Origin: Phialocephala subalpina | Taxonomy: Eukaryota > Ascomycota > Leotiomycetes > Helotiales > Mollisiaceae | Direction: 5' to 3' | DNA: 64,000 nucleotides | Assembly (NCBI GenBank): GCA_900073065.1 | Contig: FJOG01000011.1 | Coordinates: 1,194,882-1,258,881, forward strand | Shown here: positions 1-9,971 of the stretch, piece by piece | Layout: the number at the start of each line of letters is the position of its first letter | Position numbering within the stretch: position 1 is the stretch's first letter | The notes under the pieces: model-generated | The model's database searches: none | Seen by the model: the letters and a program-made list of their open reading frames with translations, nothing else | What the model was told of the DNA's origin: nothing | Program-made: the position numbers and the translations under genes

Positions 1-778
1 TCGGCACACTCCGCATCAAGGTCGGCAAGAACCCAGCATAGAATCCCTTTGGCCCACTCTCCCTCATCACATTTCTCACCACCTGCCTAAGTCCTTCCTG
101 ATCTGAGCTTCTGGAGCCCACCACCCCTCCCACAGCAGCAACAGTGTCACTCGTCGCCACCTGATACCTCGTCTTGACCAATTCCAACGGATGAATAAAC
201 GCCGCAGAGCACATGGCTGCAACTCCTGCTCCGCACGCAATTTGTGTCACCATGCTTCTCTCCGACATGCTTCTTCTAATATTGCCGTACGTAGTCCACC
301 AAAGTACATTGAAGGGAATGTAACTGGCAATCCCCATGACGTACCCTCGGTAAAATCCTCGAAAGCCTTCGGTCCCTGCAATTTTCCGGAGTTGGTAAAG
401 AAGTTTGCCCTCTTCTCCTGAGCTCGAGATCTGTAGTCGAGCCTTCAGGACTTCCATTGGCGTGAAGAGAATGCTCCCCGCGAGCTCTGCCGTAACGCCA
501 GATGTTGCGTCATTGAGTGCGCCATCGCCGAGATGTGGGAGGAACGCATTGTGTGCAGCCTCGCGTGTAGTGAGATAAAGAGCAGTGGCGGGTGTGACAG
601 TGAGGATTGTGACCCCGATGCCTCGATAATACGCTTTCAAGGGGATGGAGAGGAGAGGTCTGCGTGTAGACGTTTGATATTGGACGGCGATTGTGTCAAG
701 CGGGTAACACGTGAGCTTCGAGATGATAGAGCCTGCAGCGCTGGCTCCGACATTTTCAACCAGACTTGTGATGTCCAT
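1..778 (-). CDS. mitochondrial carrier family protein, partial at window edge
   Basis: The minus strand reads open from an ATG at 778 to base 1, giving about 259 residues with no intron needed. Three copies of the carrier signature lie at the expected roughly 90-residue spacing: PLDTIAVQYQ, TPMEVLKARLQ and HPLELVKTRYQ, each at the end of the first helix of a repeat. Members of this family exchange metabolites across the inner mitochondrial membrane and are usually about 300 residues long, so the last helix or so lies beyond the window. The substrate cannot be told from the motifs. The start is chosen because the residues after it (MDITSLVENVGASAAGSI) lead directly into helix 1. Confidence 0.88.
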   Translation of the reverse strand, partial: MDITSLVENVGASAAGSIISKLTCYPLDTIAVQYQTSTRRPLLSIPLKAYYRGIGVTILTVTPATALYLTTREAAHNAFLPHLGDGALNDATSGVTAELAGSILFTPMEVLKARLQISSSGEEGKLLYQLRKIAGTEGFRGFYRGYVMGIASYIPFNVLWWTTYGNIRRSMSERSMVTQIACGAGVAAMCSAAFIHPLELVKTRYQVATSDTVAAVGGVVGSRSSDQEGLRQVVRNVMRESGPKGFYAGFLPTLMRSVP

Positions 779-1767
779 TCCCTGAGGAGGACGTTGAAGG
801 GAAGGTAGGATGAAAGGATCTGGAAAGAAGTTTTTGTCGAAGCCACTAGCACGTGATGGGTAATCTTCGGCCTTTGGGAGACGCTAAAGGTGGGGCGTGG
901 CGTGCAACAAGGAGGACCCCTTAAGTACCTGATCATAGGCTACCCAGGTGCCTGACTAATTTCTGGATTACAGGTATAAATTATGGTAGCGAAAATGTTA
1001 TCAAATATCTGGTTCTCTCGCCCTCGGGATATCTGGAATTCTTCCGTGCGAGAGTCTTTTGATGCAGCTTCTAAGCATGGCGAGTATGAAGAGAACGATT
1101 CATGTCTGTAGCCACTTATTGCAGAGCTTTTCTTGCACGAGGATTTAGACTTCTTTCTAATCTTTATATTGCACAACTTGATGAGCCGTCGTCACATATC
1201 TCATGCACACATAAACTGAGTCATCAATTCCTCGACTGGCACCCGTCCTCGAACTCCCCTTTGGAGCGCTGCAGCTTTCACCTTGACCACGAACACGTCG
1301 GCAGCATCCTTCCCATGGCCATACCTTCTTTTTAAATGCGTTTATCTTGTAAGTGACAAGAGTAACACATTGAAGATCTGGTTCTGATTTCCCAGTTGAG
1401 GACCGAAGTGCTGACGATTATCATCGGGGGATTCAGGGGTAAACTGTAACCAACGAATACGTCCGGACTTCGATGGAACTTGCACACCGCATTTTGTAAA
1501 GCTCGAAATAGTAGTGAAAGTATTCGGTAGTCCAGTTGTATTGGCTATCAAATCCTGGGACTTTTAGAGAGCGACACAAATGATCAAGGAGGCACCACTG
1601 TGGTGTATGCGGAAACACACTCGATGAAGGATAATTTGATAGATTGAACGAGAGTGATGCTCATTTCATGTCCGTCTAGAGAGGAATCATCTAACCCTTC
1701 ATTTACGCTTCATACCAAACAAGGGCGATATCCCAGTGTGACATCTACACCACCTGCTCGGGCCAGT
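779..1767. other. intergenic, promoter of the carrier gene
   Basis: No coding pattern or recognisable repeat is visible between the carrier start and the end of the epoxide hydrolase. The short ORFs here have no family resemblance and no consistent splice signals. The stretch must hold the carrier gene's promoter and the hydrolase 3' end. Confidence 0.5.
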
Positions 1768-3044
1768 TCAATAATTCTTGATATGCCCATTCTTGTAGAA
1801 GTAGGGCCAATAGTCCTCAACTTCCGTCGCAAGCCACTTCGCAATCGCCGCATTCGTCTCCTCTGTCCAACAAATTAGCACTGGTAAAAGTCATGATTTG
1901 GGATGAGCGCCCCGGGAGTTGGGAGCTGTCTTAGGAGCCTGCATACAAACGGATCGTGTCCGTTTGCTTAATGTATCGGCTGCTACGACAGCTCCCAACT
2001 CCGGAGCTGCCATCAAAAAAACTGCAAATTAGTATGGAAATAAGACGTACGGGGCGCCTCTTGGGCAACGAAATGCCCAGAAGCAATGCTCGCCCATGTC
2101 AACTTGCTCGCAGCTTGTCTCATCCCCTCCGGCAATCTCGAAGTGACCGTGTCGCAGATATTGTCCCACTTGGCCTCGATGAACAGCAATGGCTTTTCGA
2201 ACTGGCCCTCGTTCTTCTGGTGCTTCAGGTTGAACGCTCGATTTCTTTCATGATTCATGTAATACGAGTCCGCAGCGTAGAAGCCTGTCTTCTTCATCGA
2301 TTTGATGAGCTCTTCCAAGACATCCTTCCCCATGATCGAGCTTTCAGCTGGTATTTCGCGCCATTCGGGGAGAGGCTTGGGAATGCCTCCAAACCATCCA
2401 CCGTCTTGGGTAACAGTTGCCGTGAAAGCGGGTTTACCATAGTTGAGAGGTGCCGGTGTTCCAGCGGCCATTGCAACTTTGAGTAGAGCTTCAGGATCGG
2501 AATCGAACCATTCGGTCGCTTTGTCGAAAGATTCCTCATAGAAGACCATATAACTCCATTGACCATATGGAAACTTATCTTCGGGATAAATCTCCCGATT
2601 GACTAGTCTGAGTATGTCTGGGAGCCCAAGCTCAATCGTTCGGTACGGCACGGTCATCAGACATGATGCCTTGATGACTTCTGGATGTGTCGCCATCAGA
2701 CTGCTGAGAACACCCGCACCCCAATCATGGCCGAGCCAGACAGCTTCGGTCCTGGTAGTATGCTCCAACAGAGCGAGCAAACCAGTGAGAATCGTCTCGT
2801 GAGAGTAGTCTTCGCGGACTTTGGTGGATGTTGACTCGCCGTAACCAGGCATGTCGGGAGCGACGACAAGAAATCCTAGAGCCGCGAAGGCATCGATTTG
2901 ATGCTTCCATGTGTATGCGATTCCAGGCCATCCATGCAGAAAGATCAGGAGTTGGCCCTCAGATGGCCCAGCCTTGATGTAGGAGATTTCCTTCTCGCCA
3001 TTGGCCTGGTATTTGACGACCGATCTTGCGTAGGCAGACGCCAT
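1768..3044 (-). CDS. epoxide hydrolase-like alpha/beta hydrolase, two exons
   Basis: Exon 1 runs 3044-2051 and exon 2 1862-1768, separated by a 188-nt phase-1 intron. The spliced protein is 362 residues, normal for soluble epoxide hydrolases, which open epoxides through an Asp nucleophile. Visible landmarks are the oxyanion motif HGWPG at residues 37-41, the nucleophile elbow GHDWGAG with Asp107, a probable catalytic acid in KWDNICD (about residue 294), lid tyrosines, and the catalytic His at 324 in SGHFVAQEAP. Without splicing the frame runs into the intron and stops after SYFHTNLQFF. Splicing restores a typical C-terminus, QETNAAIAKWLATEV followed by EDYWPYFYKNGHIKNY. The intron is an introner-like element (see 1863-2050). 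Confidence 0.88.
1863..2050 (-). repeat. introner-like element, copy 1 (intron of the epoxide hydrolase)
   Basis: This 188-nt intron begins GTACGT (2050) and ends TTGGACAG (1863), with the branch-like TGCTAAT upstream of the acceptor. It contains a perfect 16-nt inverted repeat, ggagttgggagctgtc at 1915-1930 against 1987-2002, enclosing a second stem, caaacgga/tccgtttg (1946-1953 and 1959-1966), with a 5-nt loop. The intron at 41833-42006 in an unrelated gene aligns with it over its whole length, including the CTTATT..CATACTAA block after the donor, the inner hairpin and the branch region. Homology that runs from splice site to splice site defines an introner-like element rather than a transposon that landed inside an older intron. 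Confidence 0.8.
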
Positions 3045-4278
3045 CGTGGGAGGTGAAGCTGTTCAATGAAACTCAAAACAGCAAAAGAGGAAGTGACGAA
3101 AGTCGTAGTACTTATTTAAGTTCAGCAAAGGCAAAGCTATATAGGTATTCAGCTCGGCTTCGGCTTACACGGCGTGGGGTCGAGCGAGTAACTATTGGCG
3201 GGGAGCGATGCGGGGTCAGGGTCAGCAACAAGGGAGCTTCGTCTGACTGCGTCCAACATCAGGTCTCTTGGCTGTTCAATTTTGTACCACTGATAGGCTT
3301 CCAATGTGAACCTTACAGTCTTTCCCCTGGCAATACCAAAGCGAATGCGAGGGACAGCGGCTGTCTCTTGCAATGTGAATACCCCGCGTCGCGCGTCGGA
3401 CCTCGGGTTGCGGCTTGCAAAAACCATATGTTCGTACTGCAGTGTATGAAATACAAGGCTCGTAAGGGACTTGCAAGGAACACTCCAATCTGCTCTCCTG
3501 GATGAGGCTCCCGTCAGAAATAGGCTTGATGAATCTTGAGAATCGAATCATGCATGGCGCGGGACGTCGAGGATCGTCGAGAAGAAGTTGCTGGTGCTGT
3601 TGGACATGCCTAGATAATTAAGGCAAGTGGTTCTAGCTGCCAGTAACGGCTCCTTCAACTTTCAAGAAACATCTGCGGAATTCGGTCTCGACATCTGCTA
3701 CTCGAAAGAGAGATGTCTATAGCGATTCGCAGACCGGAGTCGATAGTTGTGAGGAGTTTGGGCCTGTCCTTGGGCGAGTTTGTTCCATGCAGCCATGCTG
3801 GGGGTCTCTTCGATGCGACCGGTCCTTCAGATCCCCCAACGCTTTCAACATCGTGTTCATAGGGGCCTCTGTCTGCTTGGAAAGCAGAAGAGCCCATATG
3901 CCATCCAATAGCCAAGAGTGTGTGCGGTAGAGCAGAATTGCTCTACACTCCTTCCCGAGATGGGTAATGTATTCGATGCGCCAATGGCTTTTCGCGCTCG
4001 TGGTACGTAGAAGGAGGCCGCATAGCTGAAAGAAGGGGTTGCGAATCGTTTCCCGTTGTTGATTTGTTGCTGGGACTCGTGGTCATTGGGTTTCCAAAGA
4101 TCTTCTTGGGAAAGTGAACAGTTGTGGAGAGCGGATGGATGTCTTTGCGGCCTGGATATCGAGGCACGAAGATTATTCCTGGACCGAAGCAAGTGCCCAC
4201 AAAATGCCTCCGAGAGACACTAGGAAATAATAACACCACGCCACAAACCGTATCGAAGGTGCGTTTGTACTCACGGCA
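3045..4278. other. intergenic, no gene recognised
   Basis: The stretch separates the divergent epoxide hydrolase and MYND genes. Overlapping ORFs of 60 to 160 codons exist on both strands but none shows a known domain, and the reading frames compete with each other. It holds both promoters. The MYND start context (cggcaATGTC) is favourable. Confidence 0.4.
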
Positions 4279-5388
4279 ATGTCTACGAGGAATTCTATTG
4301 AGAACACCAGTGCATCTGGTTCCTCATACAATCAGGAGCAGATCGATACTTGGAAGAAGATCTTCGAAGCAAGCAAACAGCCCACGACGGCCGAAATCCT
4401 AACACCGATTCCCCTGAGAACACTTACTACTCTCCTCAACTACGAACGATGCATATCAAATCCCAGGTTTCGAGGGGTTAAATTGTTACATTCGACCTTC
4501 GCGAGGCCAACCTTCATCGACGGCATGGACCCAGAGGTACGTCGGCAGATCCTTGGTAGCAAGCCTGCGTCGGTGAACCAGGTGCGCCTCCACGTCTTTG
4601 GCATAGACTCTGATTCTGACGAAGTCACTGGAACCCCATCTATGAATGATATCATTCATCCCGATGCTAGTCCCGAGCTTCAAGCTTTGACTTTTGCCCA
4701 GCGAGAGTCAATATATCACGAGTCTCGTGGACATGATGGATGCTACAAAGCTATTTTATTGTATCAGCATTTATTTGACCTTTGCCCTGCAGGGCAAAAG
4801 CTCTCAATCCAAATCAAGAATGAAGCACCAGTTTTGGTAGATCCGTCCGCTCGCAAAATCCTGGAATTCAAGATGAATGGCCCCAAATTGCTCACCATTT
4901 CTACAGGATTGAAAGGGAAGGACGGAGCCATTCTCACTGGATTGGGTCAAGAGAGTTCACACTCTGTTCTTGGATTCTCATGTCGTGGAAGCGGAGTTGT
5001 AGATTTCGTGGTTGACATGACTAGAATGCAGTGGGGAGAGGCAGGGCGAGGTTCATTTGGAGAAACATGCTACTTGGGAACTGAGGCCGGATTCGTTGAT
5101 ATCATGGCCAATGTCTGTGATGGTGTGAAGGAGGTGGGACACGATGCCACACACGTTGGGCCTTCAGAGCATACGATGACTATGGAAGCTTGTGCTACGC
5201 GAGTTTGGGAGCGATGGAACAACCGGGACAAAGAGGGCTGGTGCGACTATTGTGGTGTAGGCGCTTCTGAGTGGCCCTTGTTGGATTGCAGTGCGTGCAA
5301 GGAGACGAAGTTGAGATATTGTTGCAAAGAGCATCAGAGGGCAGCTTGGAAATTGCACAAATTTACTTGTGAGAAGAAGAAAACGTAA
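4279..5388 (+). CDS. MYND-type zinc finger protein
   Basis: This is an uninterrupted 369-residue ORF. The C-terminal 45 residues form a MYND zinc finger: WCDYCGVGASEWPLLDC, then CSACKETKLRYCC, then KEHQRAAWKLHKFTC. The Cys-x2-Cys, Cys-x2-Cys, YC-x3-(H) and final His/Cys ligands are in family order. MYND fingers mediate protein-protein contacts. The first 300 residues resemble nothing I can name, although they are clearly coding (even codon use, no stops). Fungi carry many such proteins with a lineage-specific body and a C-terminal MYND. No SET domain is visible, so a methyltransferase role is not supported. Confidence 0.85.
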   Translation: MSTRNSIENTSASGSSYNQEQIDTWKKIFEASKQPTTAEILTPIPLRTLTTLLNYERCISNPRFRGVKLLHSTFARPTFIDGMDPEVRRQILGSKPASVNQVRLHVFGIDSDSDEVTGTPSMNDIIHPDASPELQALTFAQRESIYHESRGHDGCYKAILLYQHLFDLCPAGQKLSIQIKNEAPVLVDPSARKILEFKMNGPKLLTISTGLKGKDGAILTGLGQESSHSVLGFSCRGSGVVDFVVDMTRMQWGEAGRGSFGETCYLGTEAGFVDIMANVCDGVKEVGHDATHVGPSEHTMTMEACATRVWERWNNRDKEGWCDYCGVGASEWPLLDCSACKETKLRYCCKEHQRAAWKLHKFTCEKKKT

Positions 5389-5942
5389 CTGGACACCATT
5401 CGTCGGATGTGTGGAGTGCGCTTGATAGTACAGTACTCGAGACAACACTATCCAAATTGGGACTCCAGCGAGGAAAATGGAGTCCATACCTCAGCACGGT
5501 AATACCTACCAGCAATTACCAAGTAGCTCGAAGGCACAGGAGTTATCGACGCATCTCGACTCACTATTAATCGAGACCATCGGACAATCATCGCCCCTAA
5601 GCTCGAGGAGTACTTCGTTCATTTGGCAAAGACTATACTGTCCATCGCCACAAGAGACAAATACTCGGGGGTGATACTGATGTATCTGACTTGTCTGCAC
5701 AGAGATAAAGGGGACTTCGGAGACGAGGGAAGGATACTTGTCGCAGTGAGGTTTCACGGAGATGATTTTTCAGCGACTGATCAACGAGGTTGATATTCAG
5801 TCTGGGATACCTATTTCTTTGTCGATATCCTTCCCTTCGCGAATAATCCCAAAATTTCATCATACACGCCGTAGCGTGGGGTAGCTTTGGTCCACCGGTC
5901 TGCGAAAACTGCCTGCATTATCGAAACACCATTCCTTCCCAT
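5389..5942. other. intergenic, 3' regions of convergent genes
   Basis: The region lies between the ends of the MYND gene (plus) and the SnoaL-like gene (minus). I see no gene, repeat or RNA in it. Confidence 0.5.
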
Positions 5943-6387
5943 CTACTTTTTCTCCCACGACTCCTTCGCGAAGTCCCCCAATTTAGCCATCCATTCAATC
6001 ATCCTCTGACTATCAATAAAATCATACTGATCAACCACCTTTCTCCCATCCTCCGTCATCCCCAACTTGATAACATACTCATTCTCATAATCCCCTGCAT
6101 CCGCCGTCGCAATCGCCTCCACGCTCAACACAACCTTCTTACTAACTTCATCAACCACTACATCTGTGATCGTAGCATGGTACGTGTGCAGTAGTTTGAA
6201 AACCTCGACATTAAACATCATGTATTCGTCGTTGTTACGGTCTAGACTTTTGACGGTGGGGGGTTCCGGCGCGGTGCACACACGTTTCGTCGCAGAGCGC
6301 GCGTATGCTGTCGAGGTCGCGGTTATTGTGGGCATTGAGATAGGCGTGGGCGGTTTGGAGGAGCTGGTCACGAAGAGACGAAGACAT
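5943..6387 (-). pseudogene. SnoaL/NTF2-like protein with a one-base frameshift
   Basis: The natural ATG is at 6387, and the first about 42 codons (MSSSLRDQLLQTAHAYL and on to DETCVHR) are in one frame. The remainder (LDRNNDEYMMFNVEVFKLLH, then ENEYVIKLGMTEDGRK) is in another. Together they match the small fungal NTF2-fold SnoaL-like family of about 145 residues, whose members are cyclase- or isomerase-like or only ligand-binding. The frame changes at a run of six G at 6258-6263 (C on the coding strand); one more C would restore a single frame. This is either a true one-base deletion or a consensus error. No intron fits. There are no other lesions, so the gene may be intact in reality. Confidence 0.7.
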
Positions 6388-7007
6388 CTTTGCTGGGTAA
6401 GGAACAGCGAAGGGTTTGAGGTCGACGCTTGTTTTGTCTTATGAATTGTTGCGAAAGACTATTTTGCTGCTAACTTGGTAGATTGGGCCATCTATTTAGC
6501 TCGTCGTAAGCTGACGGGGGCTGAGTCAAAGACTCCTATCCGAGGAGCTGACATGCTTAGAAAACGAAAATAAGGAGAATGAGAAAGTCGATGACGCTGC
6601 TCGCAGGAAAAGTTGGACTGGACAGATATGCGGCGGAAGACGCGAAGGTGCAGAGACAGAGGGAGAAGCAGCTGCAAGTCGCCTGCGAAGGCGAAGAGAG
6701 AGGTGAAAGAGCAGCAGTCGAAGTTTCGGCTCCTAGGAACCAATCGTTTATCGAAATTTGGTCTACCCCACAGCCGTGATTGATCCGGCCTTCAAGAACC
6801 CAGTCCTCGGTTTCAAAATCGAGGGTACGAGGGTGAAATCTCGCATTGAATACCTATCTCACCACCTCGTAAATTGAAGCCCTCCTTTATATATCTTAAA
6901 GAGCTCTATACATGAGGTCATAACACTCGACCTCATAGCTTACGTGTTGTAACGATAAAATGATCTTGTATTAAATGAGACTTTAAGTTCAAGGGCCTAC
7001 AAAGAGA
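6388..7007. other. intergenic, no gene recognised
   Basis: No supported gene. A short inverted repeat (tgaggtc ... gacctca, 6912-6936 region) is present but weak. The stretch contains the promoter of the SnoaL-like gene and the 3' side of the dsRBD gene. Confidence 0.4.
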
Positions 7008-8147
7008 TCATTGACCATTAGGTATTGATCGCGACAATTCCCAGAGAGCTTTTGAGGCTTCATGTCTTGCGCTCTTCTTACTACCACATTCTATTCCGCG
7101 TGCTTCCAATTCACCGAGGGTAACAGTACAAAGAAATCTTTCTGGATTGAGTTTTACTGTTTCGTAGTCGTACTTTGGGCGCAGACCTTGCTTGGCACCA
7201 TACTCTTGAATTTTCGTGATGTAAATTGGCAATGCTGGTCCGTTATTATTGGCTTCGCCTTGAAGAGTTTGAGTATCTTTTTGCGGGGGTGACGGTGGTG
7301 AAGCTATAATTCTGTTATCATTCAAATCTTGTCTAAGGTAAGGGCAAGACTTACGAGTTCGGTCTAAAAGACTTCCAGCTTTCGGTGTGTGATCAAGGTT
7401 AGACTCATCTTGAATGATGTATTTCTCGTTTTGATGTCGCCGAGGATCGTCAACAAAGTTTTCCAGGACTTCAAACAGTTCCGCTGAGCTGAGCCCCTGG
7501 TTTTGGCGGTTGATATGACCAACTTGACCCAAGAGAAGATCTCGAAAGCTGGGGCCAGGCGATGGAGGCTTGCTTGGACTACATAGTGCCCTGAAGCATT
7601 CTTCAAAGCGGAAGCTGCGTATGAGACTTTCGGATAAGTCCTATTTTGAGGCTTCCAAATTAGTTGTGATCTGGAACATGTTGAGTGGGCTAAAACTTAA
7701 TATGATTTTGCATACCTGAAGCTCGCTCTCTGAAGCATTTGGAGATATCGATCTCAAAGTCACATTTGCAATAGCGAATTCCAGTATTTTAAGACCTAGC
7801 CATCGATCTATCTTCATTAGTTTCATTTCAAATCCCGTAAAACACTCTCTGTCATTCCCATTCATACCTTGGATCACAACTGGCCCTTCAAACACTTCTC
7901 CAGTTGAACAAGATAACGATGTCGCCATTATATCACCTGATGGCAGCTCGGATATCTTATTTATAGGGTGGACGGACGAATAGGAATTCGAAGATTCCTC
8001 GAGGAAAATCTCGGCTACCGTCCTTTTAGACGATCGCCCTATGCTTAAGTTGCCAAAGAATTTTAGAAGATTTGGTTTCAAGCTCCTGGTAGGTAGATGG
8101 AAAGTGCCCATTGATAGGACAACTGTATAGCAGCTATGAAACCACAT
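7008..8147 (-). CDS. putative RNase III-like protein with C-terminal dsRNA-binding domain
   Basis: Exon 1 is 8147-7716, the intron 7715-7641 (GTATGC...AATAG, 75 nt, phase 0) and exon 2 7640-7008, giving about 354 residues. The C-terminus is a good double-stranded RNA binding motif: LPIYITKIQEYGAKQGLRP, then TVTLGELEARGIECGSKKSA and HEASKALWEL, with the GxG-SKK-A-xxA-L ending of the fold. Just before the intron, WLGLKILEFAIANVTLRS and SPNASESELQ recall the signature helix of RNase III (normally RLEFLGDAVL followed by P-A-S-E-G-E-L), but the catalytic Asp of LGD is not there. A catalytically dead RNase III-like protein is therefore possible. The N-terminal 90 residues are not recognised and the start could be further upstream. 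Confidence 0.5.
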
Positions 8148-8369
8148 GTATACGATGAGAAACCAGACTTCTTATTATATTTTAGAAGCGAGTAATATAG
8201 ATAAGATCTTCCAAAGACTGTGCCCCAGTGTCCAGTTAAGGCTTTCAGCCTCAGATGGACCTGACCCACTAAAATCAACAATGGATCAAATAAATCCTTC
8301 ACGACTACCGCATCAGCCAATTGCTACAGACAAAGTGGTATTGAGGCTGGGGTTACTGATTATTCATGC

Positions 8370-8950
8370 ATAAAGCAAGGCTTTCTCAGGCAACAATAAG
8401 AGGAATCATACCTATTGGTTTTTAGATCCAATCAACTACTCTGATAACGATAAAAATCAAACATTAGCGCACCTTCAATGGCGAATGATATTATCGCGAG
8501 GCTTACTTGCTGACCGTGTATGCATGTAACGATCGTTGTATTTAGGCAACACTGATTGAAGTGATGTAAGGGAATTTTCAGATCCAATTGATCACTTCAA
8601 CAACGATAAAGTCCCAAGCTAGGCAGCATGCAATGGCACATGTTTTATCGTGAGGCTGACTTGCTGATTGTGTGTGCATGTAGCAATCGCTATCTTTAGG
8701 CAACAATAATTAAAGTGACATAAGAGAAGATCCAATTGACTACTTCAACGACGAAGAAGTCCAACATCAGCCCGCCTTCAATGGCACACGCTGTCATTGC
8801 ATAAGGCTTTCCCTCTAGGCAGCAAATAATTCAGGCGAATCTCTCAGTCGAAAACATGTGAGCGCTTATATGCAATACTATCATACTTTGAGATGTAACT
8901 GCATAAGTAAACCTAGCCTTATCTCTAGGTAGTAATCACGAATACCATGA
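8370..8950. repeat. degenerate tandem repeat, unit about 150 bp
   Basis: The block beginning agatccaat recurs at 8425, 8580 and 8728 (spacings 155 and 148 bp). Each copy is followed by caacgataaa-like sequence, caatggc, a TTATCG/TCATTG stretch, tgcatgtarc and a terminal aggcaacaataa. Half-copies of the terminal part are visible just before (8385-8400) and after (about 8815 and 8925). Copies differ mainly by transitions. No coding capacity is seen. Confidence 0.65.
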
Positions 8951-9296
8951 CGTAGAGGTGGGTTTACTAGCCTCTCGACGGCGATGCTGATAGTGTTAAT
9001 AACTTAGATTAGCCCCTGTGGCATAGTTGTCACTGTTAAAGTACTTTGCTTAGAATTGGCCAAATACAACATGTCCAAAGCATAGGACGTCAACAGCGAC
9101 TACATTTTACACAACAACAATACGGGTTAGCCAGTCATGAATTATTAATCCAAGAGTTTGCCTGTTGGACTACCCAATCAAGAAGCGCCTTTATAAATAG
9201 CCCTTCCGATTGCAATTAGCTCAACTGACCTACAGTACATATAACGTCGAGTATTTTGATATCTCACATTGAGCTACTTCAAGAGTTTTTCCAAGT

Positions 9297-9971
9297 ATGA
9301 CGGCGGCAGTGGGGCTAGAAAGGAAGATCGAAGTATATGCTGTCAGTCATGGATATTCTCCAGCCCCAGGGGTCTTCTCTTCTTGGTAAGTTGTACTCAG
9401 AACAGAGCAACATAATCTGAGGACTAACCACAAGCAAATTATAAGGGGACATGTCCATCCTCTCGTCACTGGCTTCCCAAAGGCAAAATTTCGAAAGTTT
9501 TCAACTGTCTTGGATGCGAAAGCATATATGGAGACTCAAGGGCTCAAAGAATACGTCGAAATTATAGAGGGTATACTTGGGGATGCGAGTCTGAAGCGGG
9601 GAGAGAGAGCTTATTACGCAGTGGCAAATGGACGCTCGCCTGGGATACAAGAGTTTTATTTGTAAGAATATTCCACGGCTAATCCTAAATATGCTAAATA
9701 TAGTAGTGGGGATGCCGGGACCGAGCCGGAAGTGGTGAGCTTCTCTGGTGCATGCCACAAAAGTTTCCCTAGCTTGGTGCAAGCAGAGAGTTTTATAGCA
9801 GACTGGGTGGAAATGTATTCCTCTGTTTGCAAAGAACTCATTAAGCAGGAGCTTTCTCGAGGAACTCGCCCATTAGCCATGAATGGACCTCCAATTAGAT
9901 TTATCAGAGACCCTGAGGGGACTATCGTTGAAAAAAGCGGGGAGCACACGCTCAGTGAAATGAGAATATGA
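9297..9971 (+). CDS. protein with two viroplasmin (RNase H1 N-terminal-like) domains
   Basis: There are three exons, 9297-9385, 9446-9661 and 9704-9971, joined by canonical introns (GTAAGT...ATAAG and GTAAGA...TATAG, the second with a CTAAAT branch) that keep the frame. The 190-residue product holds two copies of the small hybrid-binding domain known from RNase H1 and caulimovirus P6. Copy 1 is EVYAVSHGYSPAPGVFSSW, then VTGFPKAKFRKFSTVLDA and AYM. Copy 2 is AYYAVANGRSPGIQEF, then SFSGACHKSFPSLVQAESF. The domain binds RNA/DNA hybrids or dsRNA in RNase H1. No RNase H catalytic domain follows, so the protein would be a binding module only. It is isolated, next to an AT-rich repeat island. Confidence 0.72.

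Noticed and set aside
1915..2002. A plain MITE inserted at the end of the epoxide hydrolase gene
   Set aside because: Homology to the second copy extends beyond the inverted repeats to both splice sites, and splicing restores the protein, so an introner fits better. A genome-wide count is needed to settle it.
3026..3505. 159-codon ORF overlapping the hydrolase start
   Set aside because: It overlaps the first codons of a well-supported gene on the other strand and has no recognisable family.
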